A stretch of 64,000 nucleotides of DNA from Gillisella vitis (lineage in GTDB: Bacteria; Pseudomonadota; Alphaproteobacteria; Rhizobiales; Rhizobiaceae). The stretch's first letter is position 1. Every line of letters starts with the position of its first letter. The position numbers and the translations under genes were made by a program. Below are positions 16,774 to 24,956 of the stretch, piece by piece. The notes under the pieces are model-generated. The model ran no database searches. It saw only the letters and a program-made list of their open reading frames with translations, and was not told the DNA's origin. The stretch covers positions 62,001-126,000 of the forward strand of contig NZ_LMVL02000008.1 in the NCBI RefSeq assembly GCF_001541345.2, written 5' to 3'.

Positions 16774-17355
16774 TTAAATTTCCGACTGGCTTTCAACGAT
16801 CTTCGAAACCAGGCCGTAGTCCTTGGCTTGTTCAGCCGAGAGCCAGTAATCGCGGTCGATGTCCTTGGCGATCTTTTCTTCCGTCTGGCCTGTGGCCTTG
16901 GAGAAGATCTTGATCAGGCGCTGGTTCATCTTGATGATTTCGCGGGCCTGGATTTCGATATCCGATGCCATGCCGCGTGTGCCGCCCGAGGGTTGGTGCA
17001 GCAGGAAGCGGGTGTTGGGCAGGCAAAGGCGCTGCTCCTTCGGTACCGAAACATAGATCAGCGCGCCAGCGGAGGCGACCCAGCCGGTGCCGATGATCCA
17101 GACCTTCGGCTTGATGAACTTGATCATGTCATGGATCGAATCGCCCGATTCGACATGGCCGCCTGGAGAATTGACGTAGACGCGAATGTCGTCGTCGCTG
17201 GCGGCAGCCAGAGCCACCAGTTGGGTGCAGACCTTCTGCGCCAGTTCCTGGGTGATTCCGCCATAGATGAAGATCGAACGCGACTTGAAAAGATTCGCTT
17301 CCGTTTCCTTGCCGAGCGGCAGTTCCTTGCTCTTGTCGTCGTCTTCTTCGTTCAT
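16774..17355 (-). CDS. clpP: ClpP-family serine protease subunit (paralogue)
   Basis: The 193-residue product has the ClpP fold and a complete triad: Ser95 in [10 protein letters not shown], His120 in FLLHQPSGG, and Asp169 in [10 protein letters not shown]. The N-terminus is acidic ([12 protein letters not shown]) and the [18 protein letters not shown] region differs from the main rhizobial ClpP1, so this is one of the extra ClpP paralogues carried by these bacteria. The ATG at 17355 is chosen over upstream in-frame codons because GAGGA precedes it. No clpX or clpA is adjacent. A strong terminator follows. Confidence 0.92.
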   Translation of the reverse strand: MNEEDDDKSKELPLGKETEANLFKSRSIFIYGGITQELAQKVCTQLVALAAASDDDIRVYVNSPGGHVESGDSIHDMIKFIKPKVWIIGTGWVASAGALIYVSVPKEQRLCLPNTRFLLHQPSGGTRGMASDIEIQAREIIKMNQRLIKIFSKATGQTEEKIAKDIDRDYWLSAEQAKDYGLVSKIVESQSEI

Positions 17356-17586
17356 TCGGCAATTCCTCATTTGCGTTTTGCTCACCCGAACCGACCGCGT
17401 CCTGGCCATCACAATGACCGATAGGCTGCGGACGGGACGCTTACCACTTCCTATGCAAATAGTGCTTATCAAGGCTTAAAACAATGCCGGAAAAAGGCAA
17501 GCGTGGACGCAGTGAACAGGAAGTTGATCCTGTATATCGTTTTTTCAACGACTTGGTTCGGTGATGGGATTGCTGATATCGGCGGC

Positions 17587-18495
17587 TCAGCCCGACAATC
17601 TCTGGTTATGGGTCAGGGATACCTCGCTGGTATCGCCCGTCAGCGCATAGCGTTCCCAATCCAGCACCCACGCCCCTGATGCGCCGGAAATCGAAAACAG
17701 ATTATAGGCGGCCTGCGGCTTCTTGCTGCCCGGCCCCTGGCTGGCCGAGGCAATACCCACAACTGGCACCCGGCCATGGCGATTGTGCAGCCAGTTCAGC
17801 GTGTTGAGATGGGTATGGCCGTGCAGCACCAGTTCAGCCCCGCCCAGCGAGATCGCTGCGGCAAAGCGGCGGATGCCGATCATCCGCTTGTGCTGCGAGG
17901 CGGCACCCCGAACAGGGGGATGGTGGATCAGCACCACCCGAAACAGGCCTTCTTCGCCAGCTTGGCGCAGCAATTGGGCAGTTTCACGGGCCTGGCGCGA
18001 GCTGAAATAGCCACTGGCGGAAAAGGGCGGGGTGGCGATGGAGGTGGAACAACCGATCAGCCCGACCGGTCCCCGACGGCGAAAGGTTGGCCAGAGTTTG
18101 AAATCCTTGCGCCAGATGTCCGGGTCCGTGTCGCCGCGCACATAATCATACCAGGCATGCATTGCCTTTTCGTGGGCGCCTGGCACATAGGCATCGTGAT
18201 TGCCCGGCACGACCGATGTCGTGGCGGGGGGGCCGACGGTGCGCAGCCAATCGGCGGCCTTGTTGATCTCCAGCCCGGATGCCAGATTGACGAGATCGCC
18301 GGTAACCGTCAGATGATCGGGCGCCCTGGCGTGAATATCGGCCACCAGCGCTTCCAGCGTGCCGGAGACCATGTGTTTTGCCCGGTTGCGGTGCCAGTTG
18401 ACATAACCTGTGATGCGCTTTGACGCCAGTTCTCGAAAGGTGAGATGCGGCATAGGCCCCAGATGGATATCGGATATATGGGCGAGTTTGAACAT
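17587..18495 (-). CDS. Calcineurin-like metallophosphoesterase
   Basis: The 302-residue product has the metallophosphoesterase motifs in order: AHISDIHLG at residues 5-13, LTVTGDLVN, VPGNHDAY, LIHHPP and LHGHTHLN. These bind two metal ions and hydrolyse phosphate esters such as cyclic nucleotides, nucleotides or lipids; the substrate cannot be read from sequence. No signal peptide is seen, so it is probably cytoplasmic. A Nudix gene is transcribed divergently 39 bases away. Confidence 0.92.
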   Translation of the reverse strand: MFKLAHISDIHLGPMPHLTFRELASKRITGYVNWHRNRAKHMVSGTLEALVADIHARAPDHLTVTGDLVNLASGLEINKAADWLRTVGPPATTSVVPGNHDAYVPGAHEKAMHAWYDYVRGDTDPDIWRKDFKLWPTFRRRGPVGLIGCSTSIATPPFSASGYFSSRQARETAQLLRQAGEEGLFRVVLIHHPPVRGAASQHKRMIGIRRFAAAISLGGAELVLHGHTHLNTLNWLHNRHGRVPVVGIASASQGPGSKKPQAAYNLFSISGASGAWVLDWERYALTGDTSEVSLTHNQRLSG

Positions 18496-18534
18496 GAACC
18501 TTATCTATACATTCCGGGGAGTGGAGCAAGCGCG

Positions 18535-19038
18535 ATGACACTGTATCCATCAGGGTCTCAACCGGATGACAGCCGCTTGGGTTCCGTGAAAAAATTTGTG
18601 GTGCGGCTATTACACGTTTATTTTGCCATCACGCGCGGCATGACGCTTGGAGTGCGGGCCGCCTGTTTTGATGATCAGGGCCGAATTTTTCTGGTGCGGC
18701 ACACCTATCTTCCCGGCTGGTACATGCCCGGCGGCGGTGTGGAGCGCGGCGAAACAGCGAGCCAAGCGCTGGAAAAGGAATTGCGCGAAGAGGGCAATTT
18801 GGTGATGACCGCGCCGCCTGTTCTGTTGCAATCTTACCTGAACCGCACCGCCAGCCGCCGCGATCATGTGTTGTTTTACAGCGCCCGTGTGCGCCAGACC
18901 GCGCCGCGCCTGCCGGACCGGGAAATCGCCGAATCGGGCTTTTTCCCCCTCGATGCGCTCCCGGCGGGAATCACCCCCGCCACCCGGCGGCGCCTGGCGG
19001 AGTTAGTCACGGACGGGCCTTACGCCGATTTCTGGTGA
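18535..19038 (+). CDS. Nudix hydrolase with a slightly altered Nudix box
   Basis: The 167-residue product has a Nudix box at about residues 64-86: GGVERGETASQALE then KELREEGNL. Compared with the consensus the Arg of REUxEE is Lys and the final Gly is Asn, while the metal-binding Glu residues remain. Activity is likely but substrate unknown. The ATG at 18535 has a strong GGGGAGTGGAGC upstream; the frame is open further back but without a better start. The gene is divergent from the metallophosphoesterase, and its 3' end overlaps that of the convergent glutathione-dependent reductase by 19 bases. Confidence 0.88.
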   Translation: MTLYPSGSQPDDSRLGSVKKFVVRLLHVYFAITRGMTLGVRAACFDDQGRIFLVRHTYLPGWYMPGGGVERGETASQALEKELREEGNLVMTAPPVLLQSYLNRTASRRDHVLFYSARVRQTAPRLPDREIAESGFFPLDALPAGITPATRRRLAELVTDGPYADFW

Positions 19039-19988
19039 AGAAAGGGAAGGTCAGGGCCGACCGGTATGATTCCCGTCGGGTTGATGGTCTTGTGGCTGCC
19101 GTAGTAATGGCGCTTGATATGGTCGATATTGACGGTCTCCGCCACGCCCGGCCAGTGGTAGAGCGCCGACAGATAGGCCGATAGCGCCGGATAATCGGCA
19201 ATGCGGCGGATGTTGCATTTGAAATGGCCGACATAGACCGCATCGAACCGCACCAGCGTGGTGAACAGCCGCCAGTCCGCCTCGGTCAACGTGTCACCGA
19301 TCAGGAACTGACTGGAGGAAAGCCGTTGCTCCAGCATATCCAGCGTTTCGAACAATGGGGTTATTGCGTCTTCATAAGCCTCTTGCGTGGTGGCGAAACC
19401 GGCCTTGTAGACGCCGTTATTGACGGTGTCGTAGATGCGGTCGTTCAGCGCATCGATCTCGCCACGCAGCGGCTCGGGATAGAAATCCTTGATATCCCCT
19501 GTCAGCGCATTGAAGGCGGCGTTGAACATGCGGATGATCTCGGCGGATTCGTTGGAGACCACGGTATTCAAATGCTTGTCCCAAAGGACAGGCACCGTGA
19601 CCCGACCGCTATACTGCGGATCGGCCTTGAGATAGACCTGCCAGAGATAATCCGCCCCGAACAGATGGTCGCCGGTGGCCGCACTGTCCTGCTGAAACGT
19701 CCAACCGTTTTCCAGCATCAGCGGATGAACGACGGACACCGAAATCAACGCTTCCAGCTTTTTCAATTGGCGGAAAATCAGCGTTCGATGCGCCCAAGGG
19801 CAGGCCAGGGACACATAGAGATGGTAGCGTCCGGCCTCAGCCTTGAAACCGCCACTGCCGCTTGGCCCCGGTGCGCCATCAGCGGTCAACCAATTGCGAA
19901 ACCGGCTGGCTGAGCGCTGGAAATGCCCTTTGGTGGCCTTCGTATCGTACCAGGCGTCGCTCCAGACGCCATCAACCAACATGCCCAT
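19020..19988 (-). CDS. Glutathionyl-hydroquinone reductase (YqjG/ECM4 type)
   Basis: The 322-residue product belongs to the omega-like/Xi class of glutathione transferases. The N-terminal thioredoxin fold has the catalytic Cys63 in SLACPWAHRTL, and the C-terminal helical domain has the class motifs (NNGVYKAGFATTQEAYE, LTEADWRLFTTLVRFD). Such enzymes reduce glutathionyl-hydroquinones. GGAAGG before the ATG at 19988 fixes the start. The gene stands alone, converging on the Nudix gene. Confidence 0.93.
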   Translation of the reverse strand: MGMLVDGVWSDAWYDTKATKGHFQRSASRFRNWLTADGAPGPSGSGGFKAEAGRYHLYVSLACPWAHRTLIFRQLKKLEALISVSVVHPLMLENGWTFQQDSAATGDHLFGADYLWQVYLKADPQYSGRVTVPVLWDKHLNTVVSNESAEIIRMFNAAFNALTGDIKDFYPEPLRGEIDALNDRIYDTVNNGVYKAGFATTQEAYEDAITPLFETLDMLEQRLSSSQFLIGDTLTEADWRLFTTLVRFDAVYVGHFKCNIRRIADYPALSAYLSALYHWPGVAETVNIDHIKRHYYGSHKTINPTGIIPVGPDLPFLHQKSA

Positions 19989-20148
19989 TGGGTTTTCCTT
20001 CCATCGCTGTTTCGAATTTCCGTTGTTCTTATATGCGATGCTGGTGAGGAATTGCGATGATTTGGCTGATGAACAGTGTGTTTTAGGATAAAACATTGGA
20101 CCGAGTGGTGGAAACCGGTTTTCGGACCATACGATGCGAGGCAAGACC

Positions 20149-20191
20149 CTATAGCATCGTGCCGGTTCCGTTTTTCTGCACGATGCTATAG
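20149..20191. repeat. Palindromic intergenic element
   Basis: Perfect 14-base arms CTATAGCATCGTGC / GCACGATGCTATAG enclose 15 bases. Just before it (20102-20125) is GAGTGGTGGAAACCGGTTTTCGG. Sequences of this style (AGCATCGTG, ACCGGTTTTCGG) are familiar from dispersed intergenic repeats of Rhizobiaceae; a related string (AGCATCGTACTGATTCCGGTTTTC) occurs at 40482-40505. The 357-base gap 19989-20345 holds nothing else I can name. Confidence 0.6.
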
Positions 20192-20345
20192 ACGGTCGGA
20201 AAATTTGTTGTTATGCAAATTGCCATCGAAATTGGACAGTGATCCCATGACCTTCTGCCGGAACCTGCGACGACGCTGATGCTCTCGACCATCTCTGTGA
20301 TGGTGTGAACACTCCTGCGCAATTCGCTATACGGTTCCGGTCTTC

Positions 20346-20921
20346 ATGCAAAAGCACGATCTCGTCTACCTCACTGAGGATGCGTCTCACGACGCCATTA
20401 TCGAACTCATCAACGCGGAAGCTTTCGGCCCTGGCCGGTTCACACGAGCCGCTGCCCGTATCCGGGAACAAGGCCCGCATGATCGCACGCTATCCTTCGT
20501 CTGCGCCGACAAGGGCGAAACCATTGCCTCTGTGCGCATGACACCTGTGCTGGCGGGAACAGTCAAAGGCCATATGCTTGGCCCGCTTGCCGTGCGTCCC
20601 TCCCATAAATGCCTGGGCATTGGTCGGGAACTGGTGCGCATCGCCATTGAAGCCGCACGGCGGAATGGCTCCGAAGCGGTGATCCTGATCGGCGATCCGC
20701 CATACTATATGCCGCTCGGCTTTGAAAAAATCGCTTACAATGCCCTGGCATTCCCCGGTCCGGTTGATCCCGGTCGGGTGTTGGTTGTGCCGCTGGCTGA
20801 GGATGTGCATGGCCGGCTGAAGGGTGTGATTGGCTGGCGCGACAGCCAGGTTGTCGTTCCTCTCGATACGGTTGAGGATGTCGAGGACTGCGAGCCCTTG
20901 CGTCTGGCAGCAAATGGCTGA
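20346..20921 (+). CDS. GNAT family N-acetyltransferase (YhbS-like)
   Basis: The 191-residue product has the GNAT core: LGPLAVRPSHKCLGIGRELV as the acetyl-CoA loop, followed by EAVILIGDPPYYMPLGFEKI typical of the YhbS/COG3153 subgroup. The substrate is unknown. No strong ribosome binding site precedes the ATG. It converges on the MBL-fold hydrolase gene across a long perfect palindrome that probably terminates both. Confidence 0.88.
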   Translation: MQKHDLVYLTEDASHDAIIELINAEAFGPGRFTRAAARIREQGPHDRTLSFVCADKGETIASVRMTPVLAGTVKGHMLGPLAVRPSHKCLGIGRELVRIAIEAARRNGSEAVILIGDPPYYMPLGFEKIAYNALAFPGPVDPGRVLVVPLAEDVHGRLKGVIGWRDSQVVVPLDTVEDVEDCEPLRLAANG

Positions 20922-20943
20922 AATTATGCCGGAGACATAAAAA

Positions 20944-20985
20944 ATTAGAGCGCCGTGCGTTTTTTAAATCGCACGGCGCTCTAAT
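20944..20985. terminator. Perfect 16-base palindrome between convergent genes
   Basis: Arms ATTAGAGCGCCGTGCG and CGCACGGCGCTCTAAT enclose ten T/A-rich bases (TTTTTTAAAT). It sits between the stops of convergent genes, so it can act as a bidirectional terminator. The arm sequence resembles a repeat family I associate with rhizobial intergenic regions. Confidence 0.65.
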
Positions 20986-21037
20986 CCTGATTGATCGTTG
21001 AGCTCCGAGACGATCAGGCGTCATGCTCACGCCATTA

Positions 21038-21886
21038 TCACAAAGCCTCGAAACGATAGGCCTTCGCTTCTTTCCTGATAGAACCGACACCCGGAAAAGG
21101 CAGGTGCGCGGCGGCAATCAGGTAGCCTTCGCTTGCCGCCTGTTCGAAAACCTGCGCCCGTGCTTTGGCGGCATTGGTCTGATCATAATCGAAATCGATG
21201 GTGATGGCGGGATCGCGGAACTGCACGTTCTCGCCGTGGACGATATCGCCGACGAACAGCATGGCCATCCCTTCGCTCTCAAACTGGCCCTCGCTCTCAA
21301 ACCGGATTGCCAGATGGCCGGGTGTATGACCGGCACGCAATGTGGCGCTGAAGCCTGGAAGGATCGGCCCGTTGTCGTCAAAAATCGTCAACCGTCCCTC
21401 GGCCTCATACGGGTCAAGGCAAAGATGCGCCCGACCGATCTGGCCCTTGACCCGTTCCGTCACATCAGGTGCATCGGCGGCACCCGGCGACAGCCAGAAA
21501 TCGGTTTCCGTGCGACCGGCGTGGACCGTGGCTTTGGGGAAAATCGGCGCACCATCGCGCACCAGCCCGCCGGTATGGTCAGCATGAATATGGGTGAGAA
21601 TGATGTCGTTGATATCGGCGGGGCTGAGGCCGAGTGCTGCCAGCCCGGCAGAAAGCTTGCCGTGATCCGGCCCGAAGAGCTGGCCCGAACCAGTGTCGAT
21701 CAACACGATCCGTTCAGGGGTTTTGATGAGGAAGCAGTTGACGGACAGCGAGGTCGCGGCATCTGTAAACCCCTCCGCGACAGGCTCGCCATTGCGGCGA
21801 TAGAGCTTGCCGACATCGGCGGTCAGAATGCCATCCTGAAGGGCGAAGATCTGCGCTGCTCCAAGTGTGAAGTGATAGGGGGACAT
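21038..21886 (-). CDS. MBL-fold metallo-hydrolase
   Basis: The 282-residue product has the metallo-beta-lactamase signature HIHADH at residues 99-104, a second His in AGHTPGHLA and the Asp in FVGDIVH, so a two-metal site is complete. The layout is that of the AHL-lactonase-like/arylsulfatase-like hydrolases; the substrate is not evident. A short internal duplication (FESEGQFESEG) comes from a direct repeat of CGCTCTCAAAC at 21290-21302. It has no signal peptide. Confidence 0.9.
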   Translation of the reverse strand: MSPYHFTLGAAQIFALQDGILTADVGKLYRRNGEPVAEGFTDAATSLSVNCFLIKTPERIVLIDTGSGQLFGPDHGKLSAGLAALGLSPADINDIILTHIHADHTGGLVRDGAPIFPKATVHAGRTETDFWLSPGAADAPDVTERVKGQIGRAHLCLDPYEAEGRLTIFDDNGPILPGFSATLRAGHTPGHLAIRFESEGQFESEGMAMLFVGDIVHGENVQFRDPAITIDFDYDQTNAAKARAQVFEQAASEGYLIAAAHLPFPGVGSIRKEAKAYRFEAL

Positions 21887-21927
21887 GGGAGGTTCCTAAG
21901 AATAATGGGGCAAGAGAATATCGAGGC

Positions 21928-22353
21928 TTACAGCTGTTTTTTCATCCAAGTGACGCTGTAACCATCGGTAAACTCATCAAGACCGCCGACGACAGAATAA
22001 CCGTGTTTCTGATAGGTGCGGCGGGCAACAGGATTGATCGTATCGAGATAGACGGCCTTGCAACCGCGCTTGCGAGCTTCCCGTTCGGCGGCGGCGAGAA
22101 GGTTCCCGGCAATCCCTTGGCCGCGCCGGTACTCAGGCACGAAAAGCATGGCGATAAACAACCATTTTCGCCCCGTTTGCCCGACAATGCCGCCTTCAAC
22201 TGCCCCATCTTGATCGTGAAGCGGGATGAAAAGTTTCCGAAGGTTGGCAGGACCGCCAAGCATCTCATCGTGATACTCGGTCAATGCGCTGTCAATCAAG
22301 GCTTCCGCCCCCTGCGGCACTTCATCGAAAGTTTCAAGCTTCAAATCTGGCAT
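21928..22353 (-). CDS. GNAT family N-acetyltransferase
   Basis: The 141-residue product has the GNAT acetyl-CoA loop (LFVPEYRRGQGIAGNLLAAAE) and the C-terminal INPVARRTYQKHGYSVVGG. The start is placed at the ATG of 22353, with GGGAG upstream, whose A is shared with the TAA of the HXXEE gene (TAATG). The two genes are therefore translationally coupled. The substrate is unknown. Confidence 0.88.
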   Translation of the reverse strand: MPDLKLETFDEVPQGAEALIDSALTEYHDEMLGGPANLRKLFIPLHDQDGAVEGGIVGQTGRKWLFIAMLFVPEYRRGQGIAGNLLAAAEREARKRGCKAVYLDTINPVARRTYQKHGYSVVGGLDEFTDGYSVTWMKKQL

Positions 22354-22889
22354 TACCGTCTCCCGTGAACTCCATCTTTCGACCATAGTTTATAGATGGC
22401 AATGATCACATTCCCTATGACGATGGCAAGAAGTGCTATGGGGACCTGCAGTAAGGCTCCGGTGCCAAACAATATCAAGGCCATGTAAGGCGAGAGCAGA
22501 GCTTGGTCGATAGCCTGATAGAAAGACCAGCATCCAAGAGGCAAGATAATTAAGACCGCTGTCCATCCGCCCGGCATGGGATTGGAGGAGAGGACGCAAC
22601 TGGCTGAGTGCAGCAGGGCATTGCTGTAGATTGCCGCCCATGCGAGCGCAAGCAGGCGATAGGCCAGGTCATCGCTGGTCGTTACAGCCCAGATCGCTAT
22701 CGCTGCAAAGGCAATTGACAGCAGCGACACCGCGACGACAAAGGCTGCGGTGCCATACCAACGAGCCATCGATGGTTGTAAACAGCGCTTTGCCCAAGTT
22801 TCGATCCGGAAAGCTTCTTCCGCATTATGCAGCACAAAGGCGACGACCATAATGTAGACAAACGGGGCAGGAACTGCCGCCTCCATCAC
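22353..22889 (-). CDS. HXXEE-motif integral membrane protein
   Basis: The 178-residue product has about five hydrophobic helices and the HxxEE motif (His21, Glu24, Glu25 in LHNAEE) in the first helix, with a later conserved-type His in ALLHSASC. These fit the HXXEE domain family, whose charged residues inside the membrane suggest a metal-dependent membrane enzyme of unknown reaction. Its start overlaps the stop of the large membrane protein gene upstream by four bases, and its stop overlaps the acetyltransferase start, so all may be expressed from the moxR operon. Confidence 0.85.
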   Translation of the reverse strand: MMEAAVPAPFVYIMVVAFVLHNAEEAFRIETWAKRCLQPSMARWYGTAAFVVAVSLLSIAFAAIAIWAVTTSDDLAYRLLALAWAAIYSNALLHSASCVLSSNPMPGGWTAVLIILPLGCWSFYQAIDQALLSPYMALILFGTGALLQVPIALLAIVIGNVIIAIYKLWSKDGVHGRR

Positions 22890-24955
22890 CGCCCCTCACG
22901 CCACCACATGGCCGAAACCGCAAACAGCAGCAGGGCAAGGCCGCCGAAACCGGCAAACATCGGCAGGGTGTCCACGCCTTTCAGCAGGGTTTCGCTGGTC
23001 ATGCGAATGGCCATGCGTTCGCCGTCGCTGCTGCGGACCGGGCCGCTGACGGGCAGGATGTCCGGAACGGATACACCGCTCGCCCCGGCATCCAGTCGCC
23101 GGATCAGGCCGTGGGTGGCGTCCGACACCGGTTTCATAATGTCAGGGGTGGAAATCATCGCTTTGAATTCCGGCGCATCCACCGCGCCGATATGGACGAG
23201 GGTGGAAAATTCGCCATTGGTGATGGTGAACAGGCCGGTTTCCGCCATCCGCTGCTCCGCCGTGAAGCGGCCCGGTTCGGTCTGGGTCAAGGTCACGTCC
23301 TGCACCTTGCCAGACGGGCTGGTGATGGTGGCGGGGCCGGGGTCATTGCCGATGGTCTGGCGGGTAATGGTCAGCATCCGGCCACTGGCCCGCGCCGTCA
23401 GCGCTTCTTCCTCCAGTTCCGGTTCTTTCATCAGCCAATGGGCGATGCGGCGGTAAAGCGCCACATGCGGGCCGCCGCCTTCAAAGCCGCGCGCCCACAG
23501 CCAGCCCTGGTCGGACAACAGCATGGCGACGCGACCTTGTCCGGCCCGGTTCAGCACCAGCAGCGGCTTGTCATTGGCGGTCATGACCGTTTCACCCTGC
23601 GGCGGATCGACATCGACGCTGCGGAACCAGCGGCCCCAATGCGGAGGCTCTGATGCGGCGCCATCGAGATCGCGAGTCACGGGGTGTTTCTTACCGATCT
23701 CCGAAAGGCGCGGATAAAAGCCGCCTTCCTGCATATTGCCGGTCGGGGCTGCTGGCAGAACCGAGGCCAGCGGGGTCATGGCGATCGAATCCTGACCGGC
23801 ATGTTCGGGGCCAGCCGCAATCAGCAGCGCGCCGCCCTTGCGGACATATTCGGCAATGTAATCATAATAGAGGATCGGCAGCACACCGCGATGCTGGTAG
23901 CGGTCGAAGATGATCAGGTCGAAATCACTGATCTTTTCAACGAACAACTCGCGGGTTGGAAAGGCGATCAGTGACAACTCATTGATCGGCGTGCCATCCT
24001 GCTTTTCCGGGGGCCGCAGAATGGTGAAATGCACCAGATCCACGGAGGCATCGGATTTCAGCAGGTTGCGCCAGGCGCGCTCACCGGCATGCGGTTCACC
24101 TGACACCAGCAGAACCCGCAGGTTCTGGCGGATGCCGTCGATCAGATGCACGGTCTTGTTATTGGTTTCCGTCACTTCGCCGGGCAGGCCGGAGACGGAA
24201 AATTCCAGCACATTGCTCCCGGCACGCGGCACGGCAAAGGAATAGGGCGTTTCAGCCCCCGGCACGGCGGTAAACGAGCCGCTATCCTGGCCATTGATCC
24301 GCACGGTTATCGTGGCAGGCTGGCTGCCCTTCACCCCTTCATCGATCACCCTTAGCGACATGTCCTGGCTCTGGCCGACAATGCCGAAGCGTGGCGCGCG
24401 CACCACTTCGATGCGCCGGTCGAATTCATTGGCCTTGCCGGTCAACAGCGTGTGGACCGGCGCATCCATGCCGAGCGTCTTCAGGTTGGACGGCACATCA
24501 TGCACCTGTCCATCGGTGATGAAGATCGCGGCACCAACCCGTGCTGGCGGCACGTCGGATATCGCAGAGGATAGGGCTTCGAACAGCCGGGTCGATGGCG
24601 TGTCAGCGTTTTCCGGCGTCGAGGCCTCGACAATGCGCGGCTCGATGCCGGGAAAGCGGGCCAGCTTGTCCTTGACGCCCTGCAGGGCCTGATCGGTCAT
24701 CGCCTTGCGGCTGGCGATATCGGTCTGGCTCTGGCTGCGGTCAACGATCACAGGCACGACCGTCGAGAGCTTGTCGCGGTTCTCAGACAGAAGCTGCGGA
24801 TTAGCGAGGGCGGCGATCAAGGCGGCAAAGGCGACCAGCCGGATGGTTGCGCCGCGTATGCCCCGGCGAAAACCGATGGCTGCGACGGCCAGCGCCAGCA
24901 AGGCCAGTGCGGCCAGCGCCCAGAGGGGCAGGAAGGGGGAGAAGGAAAGGCTCAT
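22886..24955 (-). CDS. Large membrane protein of the moxR/DUF58/DUF4159 operon
   Basis: The 689-residue product has two N-terminal membrane helices (about residues 8-50), a von Willebrand-A-like stretch (VVPVIVDRSQSQTD, AAIFITDGQVHDVP), a glutamine-amidotransferase-like fold segment (FDLIIFDRYQHRGVLP, GGALLIAAGPEHAG, GRVAMLLSDQGWLWARGF), and a C-terminal membrane helix. The catalytic Cys of true amidotransferases is absent. It follows the DUF4159 gene by one base. Homologues always travel with MoxR and DUF58, so a role in a chaperone-like envelope complex is plausible but unproven. Confidence 0.85.
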   Translation of the reverse strand: MSLSFSPFLPLWALAALALLALAVAAIGFRRGIRGATIRLVAFAALIAALANPQLLSENRDKLSTVVPVIVDRSQSQTDIASRKAMTDQALQGVKDKLARFPGIEPRIVEASTPENADTPSTRLFEALSSAISDVPPARVGAAIFITDGQVHDVPSNLKTLGMDAPVHTLLTGKANEFDRRIEVVRAPRFGIVGQSQDMSLRVIDEGVKGSQPATITVRINGQDSGSFTAVPGAETPYSFAVPRAGSNVLEFSVSGLPGEVTETNNKTVHLIDGIRQNLRVLLVSGEPHAGERAWRNLLKSDASVDLVHFTILRPPEKQDGTPINELSLIAFPTRELFVEKISDFDLIIFDRYQHRGVLPILYYDYIAEYVRKGGALLIAAGPEHAGQDSIAMTPLASVLPAAPTGNMQEGGFYPRLSEIGKKHPVTRDLDGAASEPPHWGRWFRSVDVDPPQGETVMTANDKPLLVLNRAGQGRVAMLLSDQGWLWARGFEGGGPHVALYRRIAHWLMKEPELEEEALTARASGRMLTITRQTIGNDPGPATITSPSGKVQDVTLTQTEPGRFTAEQRMAETGLFTITNGEFSTLVHIGAVDAPEFKAMISTPDIMKPVSDATHGLIRRLDAGASGVSVPDILPVSGPVRSSDGERMAIRMTSETLLKGVDTLPMFAGFGGLALLLFAVSAMWWREGR

Positions 24956-24956
24956 C

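Noticed and set aside
22886-24955. Reading the amidotransferase-like segment as an active enzyme
   Set aside because: The nucleophilic Cys and the His-Glu pair of class I glutamine amidotransferases are not present in the matching strands.
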